Positions 52,820-61,425 of a DNA stretch of 64,000 nt are shown here, piece after piece. This DNA is from CAYWXK01 sp964462515 (GTDB lineage: Bacteria; Planctomycetota; Phycisphaerae; Sedimentisphaerales; Anaerobacaceae): NCBI GenBank assembly GCA_964462515.1, contig CAYWXK010000002.1, positions 62,001-126,000 of the forward strand. The letters run 5' to 3'. Each line of letters opens with the position of its first letter. The first letter of the stretch is position 1. Both the position numbers and the translations under genes were made by a program. The notes beneath the pieces are model-generated. The model made no database searches. It saw nothing but the letters and a program-made list of their open reading frames with translations, and was not told the DNA's origin.

Positions 52820-53641
52820 ATGTCGAGAAACAGCACATTTGCAAGAATTCTGCTATACATCATAGCGGGCTGGGGTATTTTTGCTACCGCCGTTGTTGTG
52901 TTCCTGGTTTACCACGGCGAGACCGACCCCGATAAAAGGGCAATTCTCGGCATGGGTGTCAGTCTCATCCTTATCTGGTGCGTAGCCGGCGGGATTGCAA
53001 TGCGTCTGGGGCGGGACCGCCTGGCCGGACTGGCACGGAAACTCAAAATCGACTGGCGGGTCCGCTTTGTCCTGTTATGTATTGCAATGGCTATGCTGGA
53101 AGAGGCGGTAACAACCTCGCTGACCAACGCCGCACCGCTGTTCGGGGCTGTAACCGATGCGGCGAGAATCACCGCATCAAAAAACTACCTTGAGGTCATC
53201 CTGTGTCACAGCGTTATTGCCTTTGTTCCAATGTTCATTTGCTGGGCATGGCTGTTGCATCGCTACGACTTCACGCCGGTGGAAGTCATGCTCCTGTTCG
53301 GCCTTAACGGCACGCTCGCCGAGACCTTGTCGTTTGGCCTGCAGAACCTGCTGCAGGTTGGGATGTGGGTGTATGTTTATGGCCTGATGGTGTATCTGCC
53401 CGCTCATAGCGTTCCGATGGAGCGCAGCGCAAGACCCGTGCGTCTGAGGCATTGGATATTGGCCACATTTCTTCCTTTGGTGTTTGTCATTCCGCTGGCA
53501 GTATTCGTTCTGGTAAAGATACTGCTGTTCGTCTGGCGTGCTCTTACAAAGGCGTTCCGGCCGGTCCATTCAGATGCCCCGACTTCGACGAGCTCAGCCG
53601 GGCCGACCAATACGCCCGAACATCCGGACTCCAATTCATAG
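52820..53641 (+). CDS. Polytopic membrane protein of unknown function
   Basis: About 273 residues with roughly seven hydrophobic helices: LLYIIAGWGIFATAVVVFLV, LGMGVSLILIWCVAGGIA, FVLLCIAMAMLEEAVTTSL, and more near 120-215, then a basic linker and a long hydrophobic helix, with an unstructured Ser/Thr/Pro-rich tail. An EE pair within a helix recalls CPBP-type intramembrane proteases, but their downstream FxxxH and HxxxN/B motifs are not clear, so I do not assign it. GTG 52811 is an alternative start. Higher GC than its neighbours. Divergent from the PTPS gene with a 104-base gap. Confidence 0.65.
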   Translation: MSRNSTFARILLYIIAGWGIFATAVVVFLVYHGETDPDKRAILGMGVSLILIWCVAGGIAMRLGRDRLAGLARKLKIDWRVRFVLLCIAMAMLEEAVTTSLTNAAPLFGAVTDAARITASKNYLEVILCHSVIAFVPMFICWAWLLHRYDFTPVEVMLLFGLNGTLAETLSFGLQNLLQVGMWVYVYGLMVYLPAHSVPMERSARPVRLRHWILATFLPLVFVIPLAVFVLVKILLFVWRALTKAFRPVHSDAPTSTSSAGPTNTPEHPDSNS

Positions 53642-53669
53642 CTATCGGAGACGGTCGGTAGAAATGGCC

Positions 53670-53722
53670 GCCGTTTTCTGCGGACTGTCCCCGGCCATTA
53701 GTCGCTGGCTGTCCCTATTATT
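53670..53722. repeat. 53-bp direct repeat, left copy flanking the HNH gene
   Basis: 53 bases starting gccgttttctgcggactg and ending ctattatt; 48 of 53 positions equal the copy at 54406-54458. The two copies exactly bracket the HNH gene. Confidence 0.85.
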
Positions 53723-53748
53723 GTTCCACTAAATCACAAAAAATGAAC

Positions 53749-54354
53749 TTATGATATCCTTTGATGACACGGGTGGCAGAGCAATTCGCAATTTTTGATA
53801 GTATATCCGGTAGAGGAATCCTTCCGATGTATTTCCACGCCCTTTAGACTATTGAACTTCTCTCCACACTTCTGGCACGATCTCATCCCTGAATCCCATA
53901 GTTCTTGTTTGACAGGTCTTTTTTCCCTGATTTCATCCTGCATTAATCTTGCATAAACCCAACGATTTATTCTGAACTTTAAATCAGCATTATCCTTAGC
54001 AAATTCATTTATCATAAAACGCACATGATTCAGAAGCTCATCTCCTATATGTTTGACTATATCAACTTTTTGCGGCTCTGTTTTTCCCAGTCTCATCTTT
54101 GATTTCCTCCTGGATATCAGATCCTTTGAAGCTTTAGCGAGGTTATCCTTTACCTCCTCTGAAAACAAGCTTTCAAACCTCCCCTGTCTTATCTGATACC
54201 TATACCATGACCAGTGTGTCTTTTGCCACCTGCTCTTGGGAAAGCGTATTTTAACTTCCCTGGTTACTGTATCATAGTCAACCATGCCCCTGGTCTGGTG
54301 GATTATATCAAAAACCAGTTCTTTGATAGTTTTGTAAGCTCGCTCACTGCCCAT
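53749..54354 (-). CDS. HNH endonuclease-like protein
   Basis: A 201-residue protein. The C-terminal 45 residues form a zinc-bound HNH motif: CQKCGEKF, VEIHRKD (first His), KNCELLCHPCHQR (Asn and second His). The N-terminal 150 residues are helical and basic, fitting a DNA-binding part. The gene sits alone between two 53-bp direct repeats (53670-53722 and 54406-54458), and is AT-richer than the preceding membrane protein gene. It could be a mobile or homing-type nuclease, or a cargo gene. No self-splicing intron structure was seen. Target unknown. Confidence 0.75.
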   Translation of the reverse strand: MGSERAYKTIKELVFDIIHQTRGMVDYDTVTREVKIRFPKSRWQKTHWSWYRYQIRQGRFESLFSEEVKDNLAKASKDLISRRKSKMRLGKTEPQKVDIVKHIGDELLNHVRFMINEFAKDNADLKFRINRWVYARLMQDEIREKRPVKQELWDSGMRSCQKCGEKFNSLKGVEIHRKDSSTGYTIKNCELLCHPCHQRIS

Positions 54355-54405
54355 AAAACCCTTCCCTGTCTATCTCATCCTCATAGAGGTTAATTAGGGA
54401 CACTC

Positions 54406-54458
54406 GCCGTTTTCTGCGGACTGTTCCCAGCTATTAGTCTCTGGCTGTCCATATTATT
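54406..54458. repeat. 53-bp direct repeat, right copy flanking the HNH gene
   Basis: Copy of the 53-base sequence at 53670-53722 with five substitutions and no gaps. A third, more diverged copy of its core (tttcgacggactgtcaccag) lies near 55312-55331. Confidence 0.85.
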
Positions 54459-54489
54459 CTGGAGTGTCGGCGTTTTGTGCATTATCCAA

Positions 54490-55245
54490 CTATTTGCGTT
54501 CGCCCATCAGTTTGGCGACTTTTGGCTCGATAGCCTCAGCCCAAATCTTGTAACCGGCCTTGTTAGGATGTAGATAGTCCGGCATAATATCTTTGGTTAA
54601 CAGGCCATCCTCTGTCAGAAACCTGCTATTGATGTCAAGGTAATGGATCATTTTGCCATCAGCAACCTTTGAAGCCAACTGGCTGGCCTTGACATTCTTT
54701 TGGCGCTGAGGCGAGCAGCCGGCGTTACGTGGGAAAATCGCCAGCAGGAGAATTTTTGTTTTAGGAAGCTTTGTGCGCAGCCGCTGACATAGGGTGATAA
54801 TTCCGTCGGCGATTTCTTCGGCTGTGTTGTCGTTCCCGTTGGAATTGTTCGTGCCAATCATTATAATCGCGAGCCTGGGAGACAGACCTGCGAGATTCGA
54901 ATTATCCAGCCGCCACAAGACGTGCTGCGTGCGGTCACCGCTGAAACCCATATTGACCGCGTTGCGCGGTGCATAACAGGTATCCCATATTTCCTTGCCG
55001 GCTGATTCCCAACTATGCGTGATAGAATCACCGATAAAGAGCAAATCAACGTTTCCCTGTTTGAGCCGCTCATTGACCGCATCGTGGCGTGTGCGCCACC
55101 ATTGGTCAGTCCGTGGCACAGGTGTGACGGCGGAGTGATTCTTGCCTTCGACTGATTTGAAAGCAAGCTCCTGGTAACTCGCACACCCGACGAGTATGGC
55201 ACTTGTCAGCAACAAAACAACAATAGCTGTTATTTTTCGTCTCAT
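54490..55245 (-). CDS. SGNH/GDSL-family esterase lipoprotein
   Basis: A 251-residue lipoprotein with lipobox LVGC (Cys near residue 21) and a GDSL hydrolase domain: block I GDSITHSWE near 72, block II NMGFSGDRTQ (Gly), block III MIGTNNSNGN (Asn) and block V DYLHPN (Asp-His). The layout resembles platelet-activating-factor acetylhydrolase-like esterases, which act on acyl or acetyl esters. It would be anchored in the envelope. Substrate could be an acetylated glycan or lipid. It is preceded by the repeat family at 55308-55370. Confidence 0.88.
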   Translation of the reverse strand: MRRKITAIVVLLLTSAILVGCASYQELAFKSVEGKNHSAVTPVPRTDQWWRTRHDAVNERLKQGNVDLLFIGDSITHSWESAGKEIWDTCYAPRNAVNMGFSGDRTQHVLWRLDNSNLAGLSPRLAIIMIGTNNSNGNDNTAEEIADGIITLCQRLRTKLPKTKILLLAIFPRNAGCSPQRQKNVKASQLASKVADGKMIHYLDINSRFLTEDGLLTKDIMPDYLHPNKAGYKIWAEAIEPKVAKLMGERK

Positions 55246-55346
55246 TTGTTATCTCCTTTCTTGCACTGCACGGGGGCACAAATGGAACTGTGGCAAATGG
55301 ATATTCACCATTTTCGACGGACTGTCACCAGCCATCAGTGATTGTG

Positions 55347-55370
55347 GTGTGCGGAGCACACCCTACAATC
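55347..55370. repeat. Palindromic repeat GGTGTGC-GGA-GCACACC + CTACAAT
   Basis: A 7-base inverted repeat with a GGA loop, followed by CTACAAT, the same tag as at 29094-29118. It lies between folE and the SGNH lipoprotein gene, downstream of folE, and may serve as a transcript end. Confidence 0.65.
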
Positions 55371-55383
55371 CCTTATACAACTG

Positions 55384-55959
55384 TTAGCTGCGCATTAAGC
55401 CCAGGACCTCATTCCGGCTTTTCGGGTCTCGTCTGAATATGCCGCGAAGAGCCGATGTTACCATTACCGAGCCCGGCTTTTTTATGCCGCGAATAGTCAT
55501 ACAGCTATGCGACGCTTCTATTACCACCGCCACACCTTGCGGCTTTAAGCTATTCATAATAAAATCAGCTATCTGATAGGTGAGCCTCTCTTGAGATTGT
55601 AACCTTCGAGCAAAGCAATCCACAATACGAGCCAGCTTGCTCACGCCGATGACACCTCCGGATGGCAAATACGCAACGTGAGCCGAGCCGATAAACGGCA
55701 GCAGATGGTGTTCGCAAATACTGTAGAAAGGTATGTCACGCAGCAAAACAATTTCGTCATAATTCTCTGTAAAGACACTGCGAATATGCTCCTTGGGGTC
55801 TTCGTGCATTCCCGCCAGAAGCTCGGCATACATCTTTGCCACCCGCTGTGGCGTATTCCTTAATCCTTCACGGTTAATATCTTCGCCGGCCGCCAGAAGT
55901 ATTTCTCTGACTGCTTTTCTGATTCTTTCGGTATCTATAGGTTTGGTTTTCTTGGCCAT
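55384..55959 (-). CDS. folE: GTP cyclohydrolase I
   Basis: FolE converts GTP to 7,8-dihydroneopterin triphosphate, the entry to folate, queuosine and biopterin. The 191-residue protein has the zinc site CEHHLLPF near residue 92, HVAYLPSGGVIGVSKLARIV, QERLTYQIADFI and the late Cys-His pair in EASHSCMTIRGI. Length is normal. It is the last gene of a minus-strand run prfB-pepA-folE; the gap to pepA is 42 bases. Its product would feed both PTPS-type enzymes in this window (1508-1879 and 51919-52716). Confidence 0.96.
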   Translation of the reverse strand: MAKKTKPIDTERIRKAVREILLAAGEDINREGLRNTPQRVAKMYAELLAGMHEDPKEHIRSVFTENYDEIVLLRDIPFYSICEHHLLPFIGSAHVAYLPSGGVIGVSKLARIVDCFARRLQSQERLTYQIADFIMNSLKPQGVAVVIEASHSCMTIRGIKKPGSVMVTSALRGIFRRDPKSRNEVLGLMRS

Positions 55960-56001
55960 CGAAATAACCTAACTTGTCCTTCCAATCATACTAATTCTGA
56001 A

Positions 56002-57543
56002 TCAGTGTTTCTGGTCAGCAAGATTCATAAGATAGGTAGTAAGCAGTCGCACGCCGAATCCGCTGGCTCCTTCTGTGGCAAACTCCGTTGCCTTATCAAT
56101 CATATCCACTCCTGCAATATCCAGATGCGCCCACTTTGCACTTCCTACGAACTGTCTCAAAAATGCTGCCGCCGTGCAGGCGCCGCCAAACTTGCTGCCG
56201 GTATTTTTCAAATCTGCTATTTTGCTTTTCATTTCCTGGGCATACTCATCGCCGCTCGGCATAGGCCAGACCCTTTCGCCGCTATCTTCCGCCGCCCTTT
56301 GCAACTGTTTTATCAAGATCTGGTCGTTGCCCATCAGCCCCGCCATATACTTGCCGAGAGCCACCCTGCAGGCACCTGTCAATGTCGCTATGTCGATGAT
56401 GATATCGCACTTTTCTTTGACGGCATACTCCATCGCATCACAAAGTATCATTCTTCCCTCGGCATCGGTATTTATTACCTCAACGGTTTTGCCGCTGAAA
56501 GTCGTAACGATGTCACCCGGCCGATAGCTTGTCCCGCTCGGCAAATTTTCCGCTGATGGAATTAATCCAACAACATTTACAGGCAGTCCCATATCCGCCA
56601 CTGTCTTTAGAGTTACCATCACTGCAATTCCGCCGGATTTATCCAATTTCATCTCCTCCATATCCATTGCCGGCTTAATACTTATCCCGCCTGAATCGAA
56701 GGTAATCGCCTTGCCGACCAGTGCAACCTTGGGCTGATTTTTTGCCGCTTTGCTTGCAGCATTATATTTTAGAACTATAAATCGCGGCTTATTCTGTGAG
56801 CCTGACCCCACCGCAAGAATCCCGCCCATACCTTCTTTGGCCAACTGCTTTTCATCGAAAATTTCGCAGTTCAAATTCTTTGAGCCGCCGACAAGCTCTT
56901 TTGCAAGCTCAGCTAATTTTGCCGGACTAATCACATTGCCCGGACGATTCGCTACCGTTCGCGCGTAGCTTTGGGCCTTACCAATAATAATCCCCTTTGC
57001 AACTCCATCGTGCAATTTTTTTAATTTTGCCGTATCGGAATCAATCACCTCTATTTCAAGCCGCCCAGGCCGTCCATTTTCGCTCTCGGTAACGAACTCA
57101 TCGTAACGATAGCTCCCGAAGTATGCCCCTTCAGCCATAGCCCTGCCCATTGCAGATAAATCGGACTGCCCTGCGAATGCCTTGTGCAGCGCAAGGGCAA
57201 GATTTTCTATTTTTAGCTCGACCGACTTCTTTGCTGCATTTGCCGCCGCCTTGCGGACCGTATCAAGCGTTGCTTTTTTCTTTCCGCCCAAGCCGACCAG
57301 CAAAATCCTTTTAGCCCCTATCCGGCCATTGCTATAAATAACTTCGCTTGTCCCTTCTTTGGCTTTGAAGTCACCCAGCTTAATCAATCGCTCAATTGCA
57401 CCATCGAGCCTGCCATCGAGCTGTGTATTCAACTTGTCTAACTCTTTGGCATCTGAAAAAATCCCCACCGCAAGCAAGTCCGTCTCGATTTTGTCGGGTT
57501 CGACCTTACGCGTTTTCAATTCAACATTGATAATCTCTTTCAT
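56002..57543 (-). CDS. pepA: Leucyl aminopeptidase (M17)
   Basis: A 513-residue cytosolic aminopeptidase with two-metal centre that removes N-terminal Leu and other residues. The signature NTDAEGRMIL is present near residue 354, preceded by VGKAITFDSGGISIKP and SGGIAVM, and followed by DIATLTGACRVALG; these carry the metal-binding Lys, Asp and Glu residues. Length and motifs match PepA. It starts 12 bases after the prfB stop, with AAGG before its ATG, so it is in the same transcript. Confidence 0.96.
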   Translation of the reverse strand: MKEIINVELKTRKVEPDKIETDLLAVGIFSDAKELDKLNTQLDGRLDGAIERLIKLGDFKAKEGTSEVIYSNGRIGAKRILLVGLGGKKKATLDTVRKAAANAAKKSVELKIENLALALHKAFAGQSDLSAMGRAMAEGAYFGSYRYDEFVTESENGRPGRLEIEVIDSDTAKLKKLHDGVAKGIIIGKAQSYARTVANRPGNVISPAKLAELAKELVGGSKNLNCEIFDEKQLAKEGMGGILAVGSGSQNKPRFIVLKYNAASKAAKNQPKVALVGKAITFDSGGISIKPAMDMEEMKLDKSGGIAVMVTLKTVADMGLPVNVVGLIPSAENLPSGTSYRPGDIVTTFSGKTVEVINTDAEGRMILCDAMEYAVKEKCDIIIDIATLTGACRVALGKYMAGLMGNDQILIKQLQRAAEDSGERVWPMPSGDEYAQEMKSKIADLKNTGSKFGGACTAAAFLRQFVGSAKWAHLDIAGVDMIDKATEFATEGASGFGVRLLTTYLMNLADQKH

Positions 57544-57555
57544 TTTTCTCGGCCT

Positions 57556-58681
57556 TTATTTTTGATTGTCTTGCTTTTTACTTACCGCAGTTTTCGCTCT
57601 GTAACGCAGATAATTCTCTATAAAACCATCGAGCTTTCCATTTAGCACCGCCTCAACATCGCCTGTTTGAAGGTCGGTTCGGTGGTCCTTTACCAACTGG
57701 TAAGGCTGCAGAACGTAACTGCGTATCTGGTTTCCCCACGCGATTTCGCCCTTCTCGCTATATAGCTTGGCAAGCTCGGCATCGCGTTTTTGCTGCTCAA
57801 GCATATACAACTTTGCCTTGAGCATTTTCATCGCTTCAGCCCTATTTTTGTGCTGGCTTCTTTCGTTCTGGCACTGCACCGCAATACCGGTAGGCAAATG
57901 CACAATCCGCACCGCAGAGCTGGTCTTATTTACATGCTGTCCGCCGGCACCTCCGGCGCGGTAAAAATCAATCTTGAGGTCATCCTCTTTTATTTCGATA
58001 TCGACATCCTCATCAAATTCCGGGATACAATCTACCGCCGCAAAACTTGTATGCCGCCTTTTGTTTGCATCGAACGGACTTATCCTGACCAGCCGATGCA
58101 CACCAATCTCACACGATAGTTTCCCGAAGGCATAAGGCCCGATGACCCGCAGCGTAATTGAGCGAATCCCCGCCTCTTCGCCGGGCGTAATATCAAGCTC
58201 ATGATATTTGTATTTATGCGCATCAAAATAACGCATATACATCCTAAGCAGCATGCTTGCCCAGTCGCAGCTTTCTGTTCCTCCGGCGCCGGCGTGAATG
58301 CTGAAAAAGCAATTTTTCATATCTTCGGGCCTGGATAGAAGCCCCGCCAATTCTATCTGCTCACATTTCTTTAGAAGCGAGTTTAGGTCTTCTTCCAACT
58401 GCTCTATCTCGTCTGACTCTGCTGCTAATTCGAGCAATTCCCCAAGGTCTTTAAGCTCGCGCTGCAGATCTTCCACCGGTTCAACGATTGCCTTAAGAGC
58501 GCTTAACTGGGAGACCGACGACCTGGCGGAGTCAGGATTGTCCCAGAAACCGGGCCTGGATATTTTTTTCTCAAGCGACTGTAGCTGGGATTTTTTGTCC
58601 GACAGGTCAAAGCCAGTCCCGGATTTCTTTAACCCGGGCCGATAGCTTCGATATCGCTGCTTTTAATTCCGTCACTTCCAT
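57556..58681 (-). CDS. prfB: Peptide chain release factor 2, with programmed +1 frameshift
   Basis: RF2 ends translation at UAA and UGA. The short first frame starts at ATG 58681 and runs 24 codons to CTT at 58612-58610, directly followed by an in-frame TGA at 58609-58607 and C: the classic CTTTGAC slip site. Skipping one base (58609) gives the second frame (58608 to 57556), making a 374-residue protein. That frame carries the SPF tripeptide (RISPFDANK) and the GGQ motif (AGGAGGQHVNK). RF2 thus autoregulates: when RF2 is scarce the ribosome slips and completes it. The upstream Shine-Dalgarno-like element is weak (CGGGACTGG before CTT). Confidence 0.95.
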
Positions 58682-58966
58682 ATCTATTCACAGGTAAGAC
58701 TTTATAACGATTTCTTAACTGACGGCTTTTATACCACATCCAAGTCTTGAATGCAACGAGTCATATTTTCTATAAATTATTAATTCAAAACTGTCCGGCA
58801 TAGCAAATTTCTATAGTTGCCACCCGCTGTTAAAAAAGGATTTTCCCTTGACGGCTGCCCCGCGAGTATATTATTATACCTTACGTAAAAGTTTTTAGAT
58901 AAAAGAAATTGCAATGTCGGTTTATTTATAAAATTCGGGTTTACGTTTTTAAGGAGGAGAAAGATA

Positions 58967-59770
58967 ATGTTGCTTCGCGTTATGAGACTGCTGGTTCTGG
59001 CGCCGGTGATTGCATTAGCCGCGGCCCCGGCAAGGTCGGCATCTATTCACATTGAGAATGCCTCCTTCGAGGCGCCCGTGATAGACCCCTGCGGCTTTCA
59101 AGTCCTGCCATACGTGGACCAATGGAGAGAGCTTGACCTCGATACCCAAGGCAGTACCAACACCGGCATATTCATCAATACTCTGCCGGGCAGCCCCGAT
59201 AGAGTGCTAAATGCCGATTGTAATCAACTGGCATTTCTGGGCTCGGCCCAAGGCAATGGATTCGAGCAGGACTTAGTTAGTGTGTATAAAGTGGGCTGTG
59301 CTTATCGACTGACCGTTGGCGTAGGAGCCTCGATGAGATTCCCGCCATCGAGTTCCGAGCCTACCGATACGATTGAGCTTGTTCTGTATTATCTGGAGGA
59401 TTCCAACACTGTGGACATAGTCGGTTCCACGGTGGCGGCGACGGGGTGGTCTCCGCTTTTGCAGGATTTTTGGACGGACCTGCCGACCGTTCGGGCCGGT
59501 GATGGCTGGGTCGGCAAGAACATCGGCGTGGCGATTCGTGCGACCGGGCTGGCTGGCGGATTCTGGGTTTTAGACAACGTTCGGCTGACAGAGCTGCCAT
59601 CCGTGCCGGACTTTACGGGGGACTATTTTGTGAATCTGGAAGACCTCGCGGTGATGGCTCAGGAGTGGCAGTCCTGCACGGGGACGACGGACCTTACGGG
59701 CGATGGGTGCGTGAACGTTGAAGACTTAATGATATTGGCGGAGTCCTGGCTGGCGACTGTGCAGTATTAA
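58967..59770 (+). CDS. Secreted protein with dockerin-like C-terminus
   Basis: A 267-residue exported protein. ATG 58967 is preceded by AAGGAGGAG; signal peptide about 1-26 (ends ARSA). The middle (about 27-210) is beta-rich, opening ASIHIENASFEAPVID, a pattern seen in PEP-CTERM and carbohydrate-binding-like planctomycete proteins. The end has two dockerin-like repeats, DFTGDYFVNLEDLAVMAQEW (from about residue 214) and DLTGDGCVNVEDLMILAESW. No catalytic motif is seen. GC-richer than surrounding genes, like the gene that follows. Confidence 0.75.
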   Translation: MLLRVMRLLVLAPVIALAAAPARSASIHIENASFEAPVIDPCGFQVLPYVDQWRELDLDTQGSTNTGIFINTLPGSPDRVLNADCNQLAFLGSAQGNGFEQDLVSVYKVGCAYRLTVGVGASMRFPPSSSEPTDTIELVLYYLEDSNTVDIVGSTVAATGWSPLLQDFWTDLPTVRAGDGWVGKNIGVAIRATGLAGGFWVLDNVRLTELPSVPDFTGDYFVNLEDLAVMAQEWQSCTGTTDLTGDGCVNVEDLMILAESWLATVQY

Positions 59771-59823
59771 TATATGCGGAATATGCCAGACGATATCAGA
59801 CCTTCTGTACATAGTGTGGTGAC

Positions 59824-60633
59824 GTGACTATACCTAAAGGCAGGATACAACCTGTGAGGGGATGTCTGAAGACCTGTGGTAACCGCCGATGTGGCGCCTT
59901 CACCCTGGTCGAGCTCCTGGTGGTGGTGGCGGTTCTGGCGCTGCTGATGGGGCTGCTGATGCCGGCGCTGGCCCGGGCCAGGCACTATGCGCGTCGGGTG
60001 GCCTGTAATAGCAATCTGCACCAGGTGAGTTTGGCAATTCATCTCTATGCCGAAGATTTCCAGGACACGATTCCGTTCGGGCCGGAGGGCCGACCGGTTA
60101 CCGGCTCGAACTTCTATACCGTGACCGGCAACGTAACGAGCCTGTTGTCGCTGGAAGATGGCGAGCCGGTAGGGCTGGGTCTGCTGCTGAAAAACTATCT
60201 TTCCGAACGGCCGAAGGTTTTGTTTTGCCCCGGCACGGACCAGCCCTCGGAGGCGGATGCTCAACTGGCCCGAGTCGGTCGGGCTCAGGCCCAGAGCGAC
60301 TTTTACTATCGTCATGGGTCGGTGGCCTTGCTGTCCGGGACGCCAGATACGTTTCACATCCGACTGAGCAGCCTGGGCCGAAACAGGAATGGGCAGCCCA
60401 TTAAAGCACTGGTGACGGATGTGCAATTCCTGGCGCACCCGTCTCTGGCACCGTTCCAGGTGGTGACGCGAACAAGTCACCAGCGGGCGGCCAGTAACAT
60501 TATGTTTGCCGATGGTCACGTCAAGACCGTATCCAACAAAGACGACCAATTCACGGTCAACATCGGGACGTCGCCGTATGATGCGCTCGAACGAATATTG
60601 CAAATGTTCGAATTGGCCGACGGCCAGCGTTAA
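59824..60633 (+). CDS. Prepilin-like protein with H-x9-DG C-terminal motif
   Basis: About 269 residues with a type IV prepilin-like N-terminus: AFTLVELLVVVAVLALLMGL, the cleavage/methylation signal (Phe or Thr after the basic leader, Glu at +5), then a soluble domain. Near the end is HQRAASNIMFADGHVKTV, the H-x9-DG motif of a large planctomycete prepilin family thought to be processed and assembled by a type II secretion/pilus machine. The start GTG 59824 could alternatively be GTG 59854, which has AGGA ahead. It follows the dockerin-like protein by 53 bases and shares its high GC content. Confidence 0.85.
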   Translation: MTIPKGRIQPVRGCLKTCGNRRCGAFTLVELLVVVAVLALLMGLLMPALARARHYARRVACNSNLHQVSLAIHLYAEDFQDTIPFGPEGRPVTGSNFYTVTGNVTSLLSLEDGEPVGLGLLLKNYLSERPKVLFCPGTDQPSEADAQLARVGRAQAQSDFYYRHGSVALLSGTPDTFHIRLSSLGRNRNGQPIKALVTDVQFLAHPSLAPFQVVTRTSHQRAASNIMFADGHVKTVSNKDDQFTVNIGTSPYDALERILQMFELADGQR

Positions 60634-60681
60634 GCCAGGCTTCGTAACAATGCGACAATACTCTTTCAGGGTACTATCCAG

Positions 60682-61287
60682 ATGACAAAAATAGCAGTCG
60701 ATGCCGTATTATTACCATCAAAAGCAATGATGGATAAAGCCATCGAAGCAAATAGAGAGCTGCCGGAAGAATCCGCCAACAAAATAGTTTTAAATAAAGA
60801 AAATTGTCTGCCCCATATCTCTTTGGCTATGGGTTGTATCGATGAAAAAGACATTTGTGAGATTGAGAAGATTTTGCAGACAATCGCAAAGCAATGTCAC
60901 TTGCCGCAGCTAAAGGTGGTCGCTATGCACGTCGGGACAAATTCGGTCGGGGAGAAAGTGTCGGTCTTCCAGATAGAAAATACCGAAACTCTGCAATCAC
61001 TTCACGAAGAGGTTATGCAGAAGCTGACGCCCTATTTTAAGTATGATGTTACAGTGGATATGGTGCTTTCGCCCCCCAAAGCTGAACCATCGACTTTACT
61101 GTGGATTAGAAACTACCGCACCAAAGCCAGTTTTGAAAACTTTTTCCCGCATATAACAATCGGATATGGCCAGATAGCCAGTCTTTTCTCTCCAATAAAG
61201 TTTTCCGCCTCAAAACTTGCCTTATGTCACCTCGGAAACAATTGCACGTGCAGAAAAGTCCTCATATCAGCCGAACTGAAAGAATAA
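60682..61287 (+). CDS. 2H phosphoesterase superfamily protein
   Basis: A 201-residue protein with two H-x-(S/T) motifs, PHISLAMG near residue 44 and PHITIGYG near 153, the defining feature of the 2H superfamily (2'-5' RNA ligases, cyclic phosphodiesterases). Spacing and beta-sheet pattern around both His match. Members act on 2',3'-cyclic phosphates or 2'-5' RNA ends. No neighbour suggests a specific substrate. The fold assignment is sound; the reaction is not. Confidence 0.75.
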   Translation: MTKIAVDAVLLPSKAMMDKAIEANRELPEESANKIVLNKENCLPHISLAMGCIDEKDICEIEKILQTIAKQCHLPQLKVVAMHVGTNSVGEKVSVFQIENTETLQSLHEEVMQKLTPYFKYDVTVDMVLSPPKAEPSTLLWIRNYRTKASFENFFPHITIGYGQIASLFSPIKFSASKLALCHLGNNCTCRKVLISAELKE

Positions 61288-61362
61288 AACATCGCTGCGA
61301 AAAATTCGACCAAAATGCTTGCATTATGAAGCGAACATGGGTATCATGTTTATGGTAAGGTA

Positions 61363-61412
61363 GAATCCAGAAGTCAGAATACAGAACTCAGAATTCAGAA
61401 TACAAGATATTA
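61363..61412. repeat. CAGAATTCAGAATACAG-type low-complexity repeat
   Basis: Four or five imperfect copies of (c/t)agaa(t/g)(t/a)cagaa(t/c)(a/t)c in tandem, ending 14 bases before the start of the aldo/keto reductase gene. It resembles other recurrent words of this genome (see ATCGAG and tagtaaa repeats). Confidence 0.7.
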
Positions 61413-61425
61413 GGAGCTGTCAAAA

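Noticed and set aside
59767..60603. 278-codon frame on the minus strand over the prepilin-like gene
   Set aside because: Antisense shadow caused by high GC; the plus-strand gene has clear prepilin and H-x9-DG motifs.
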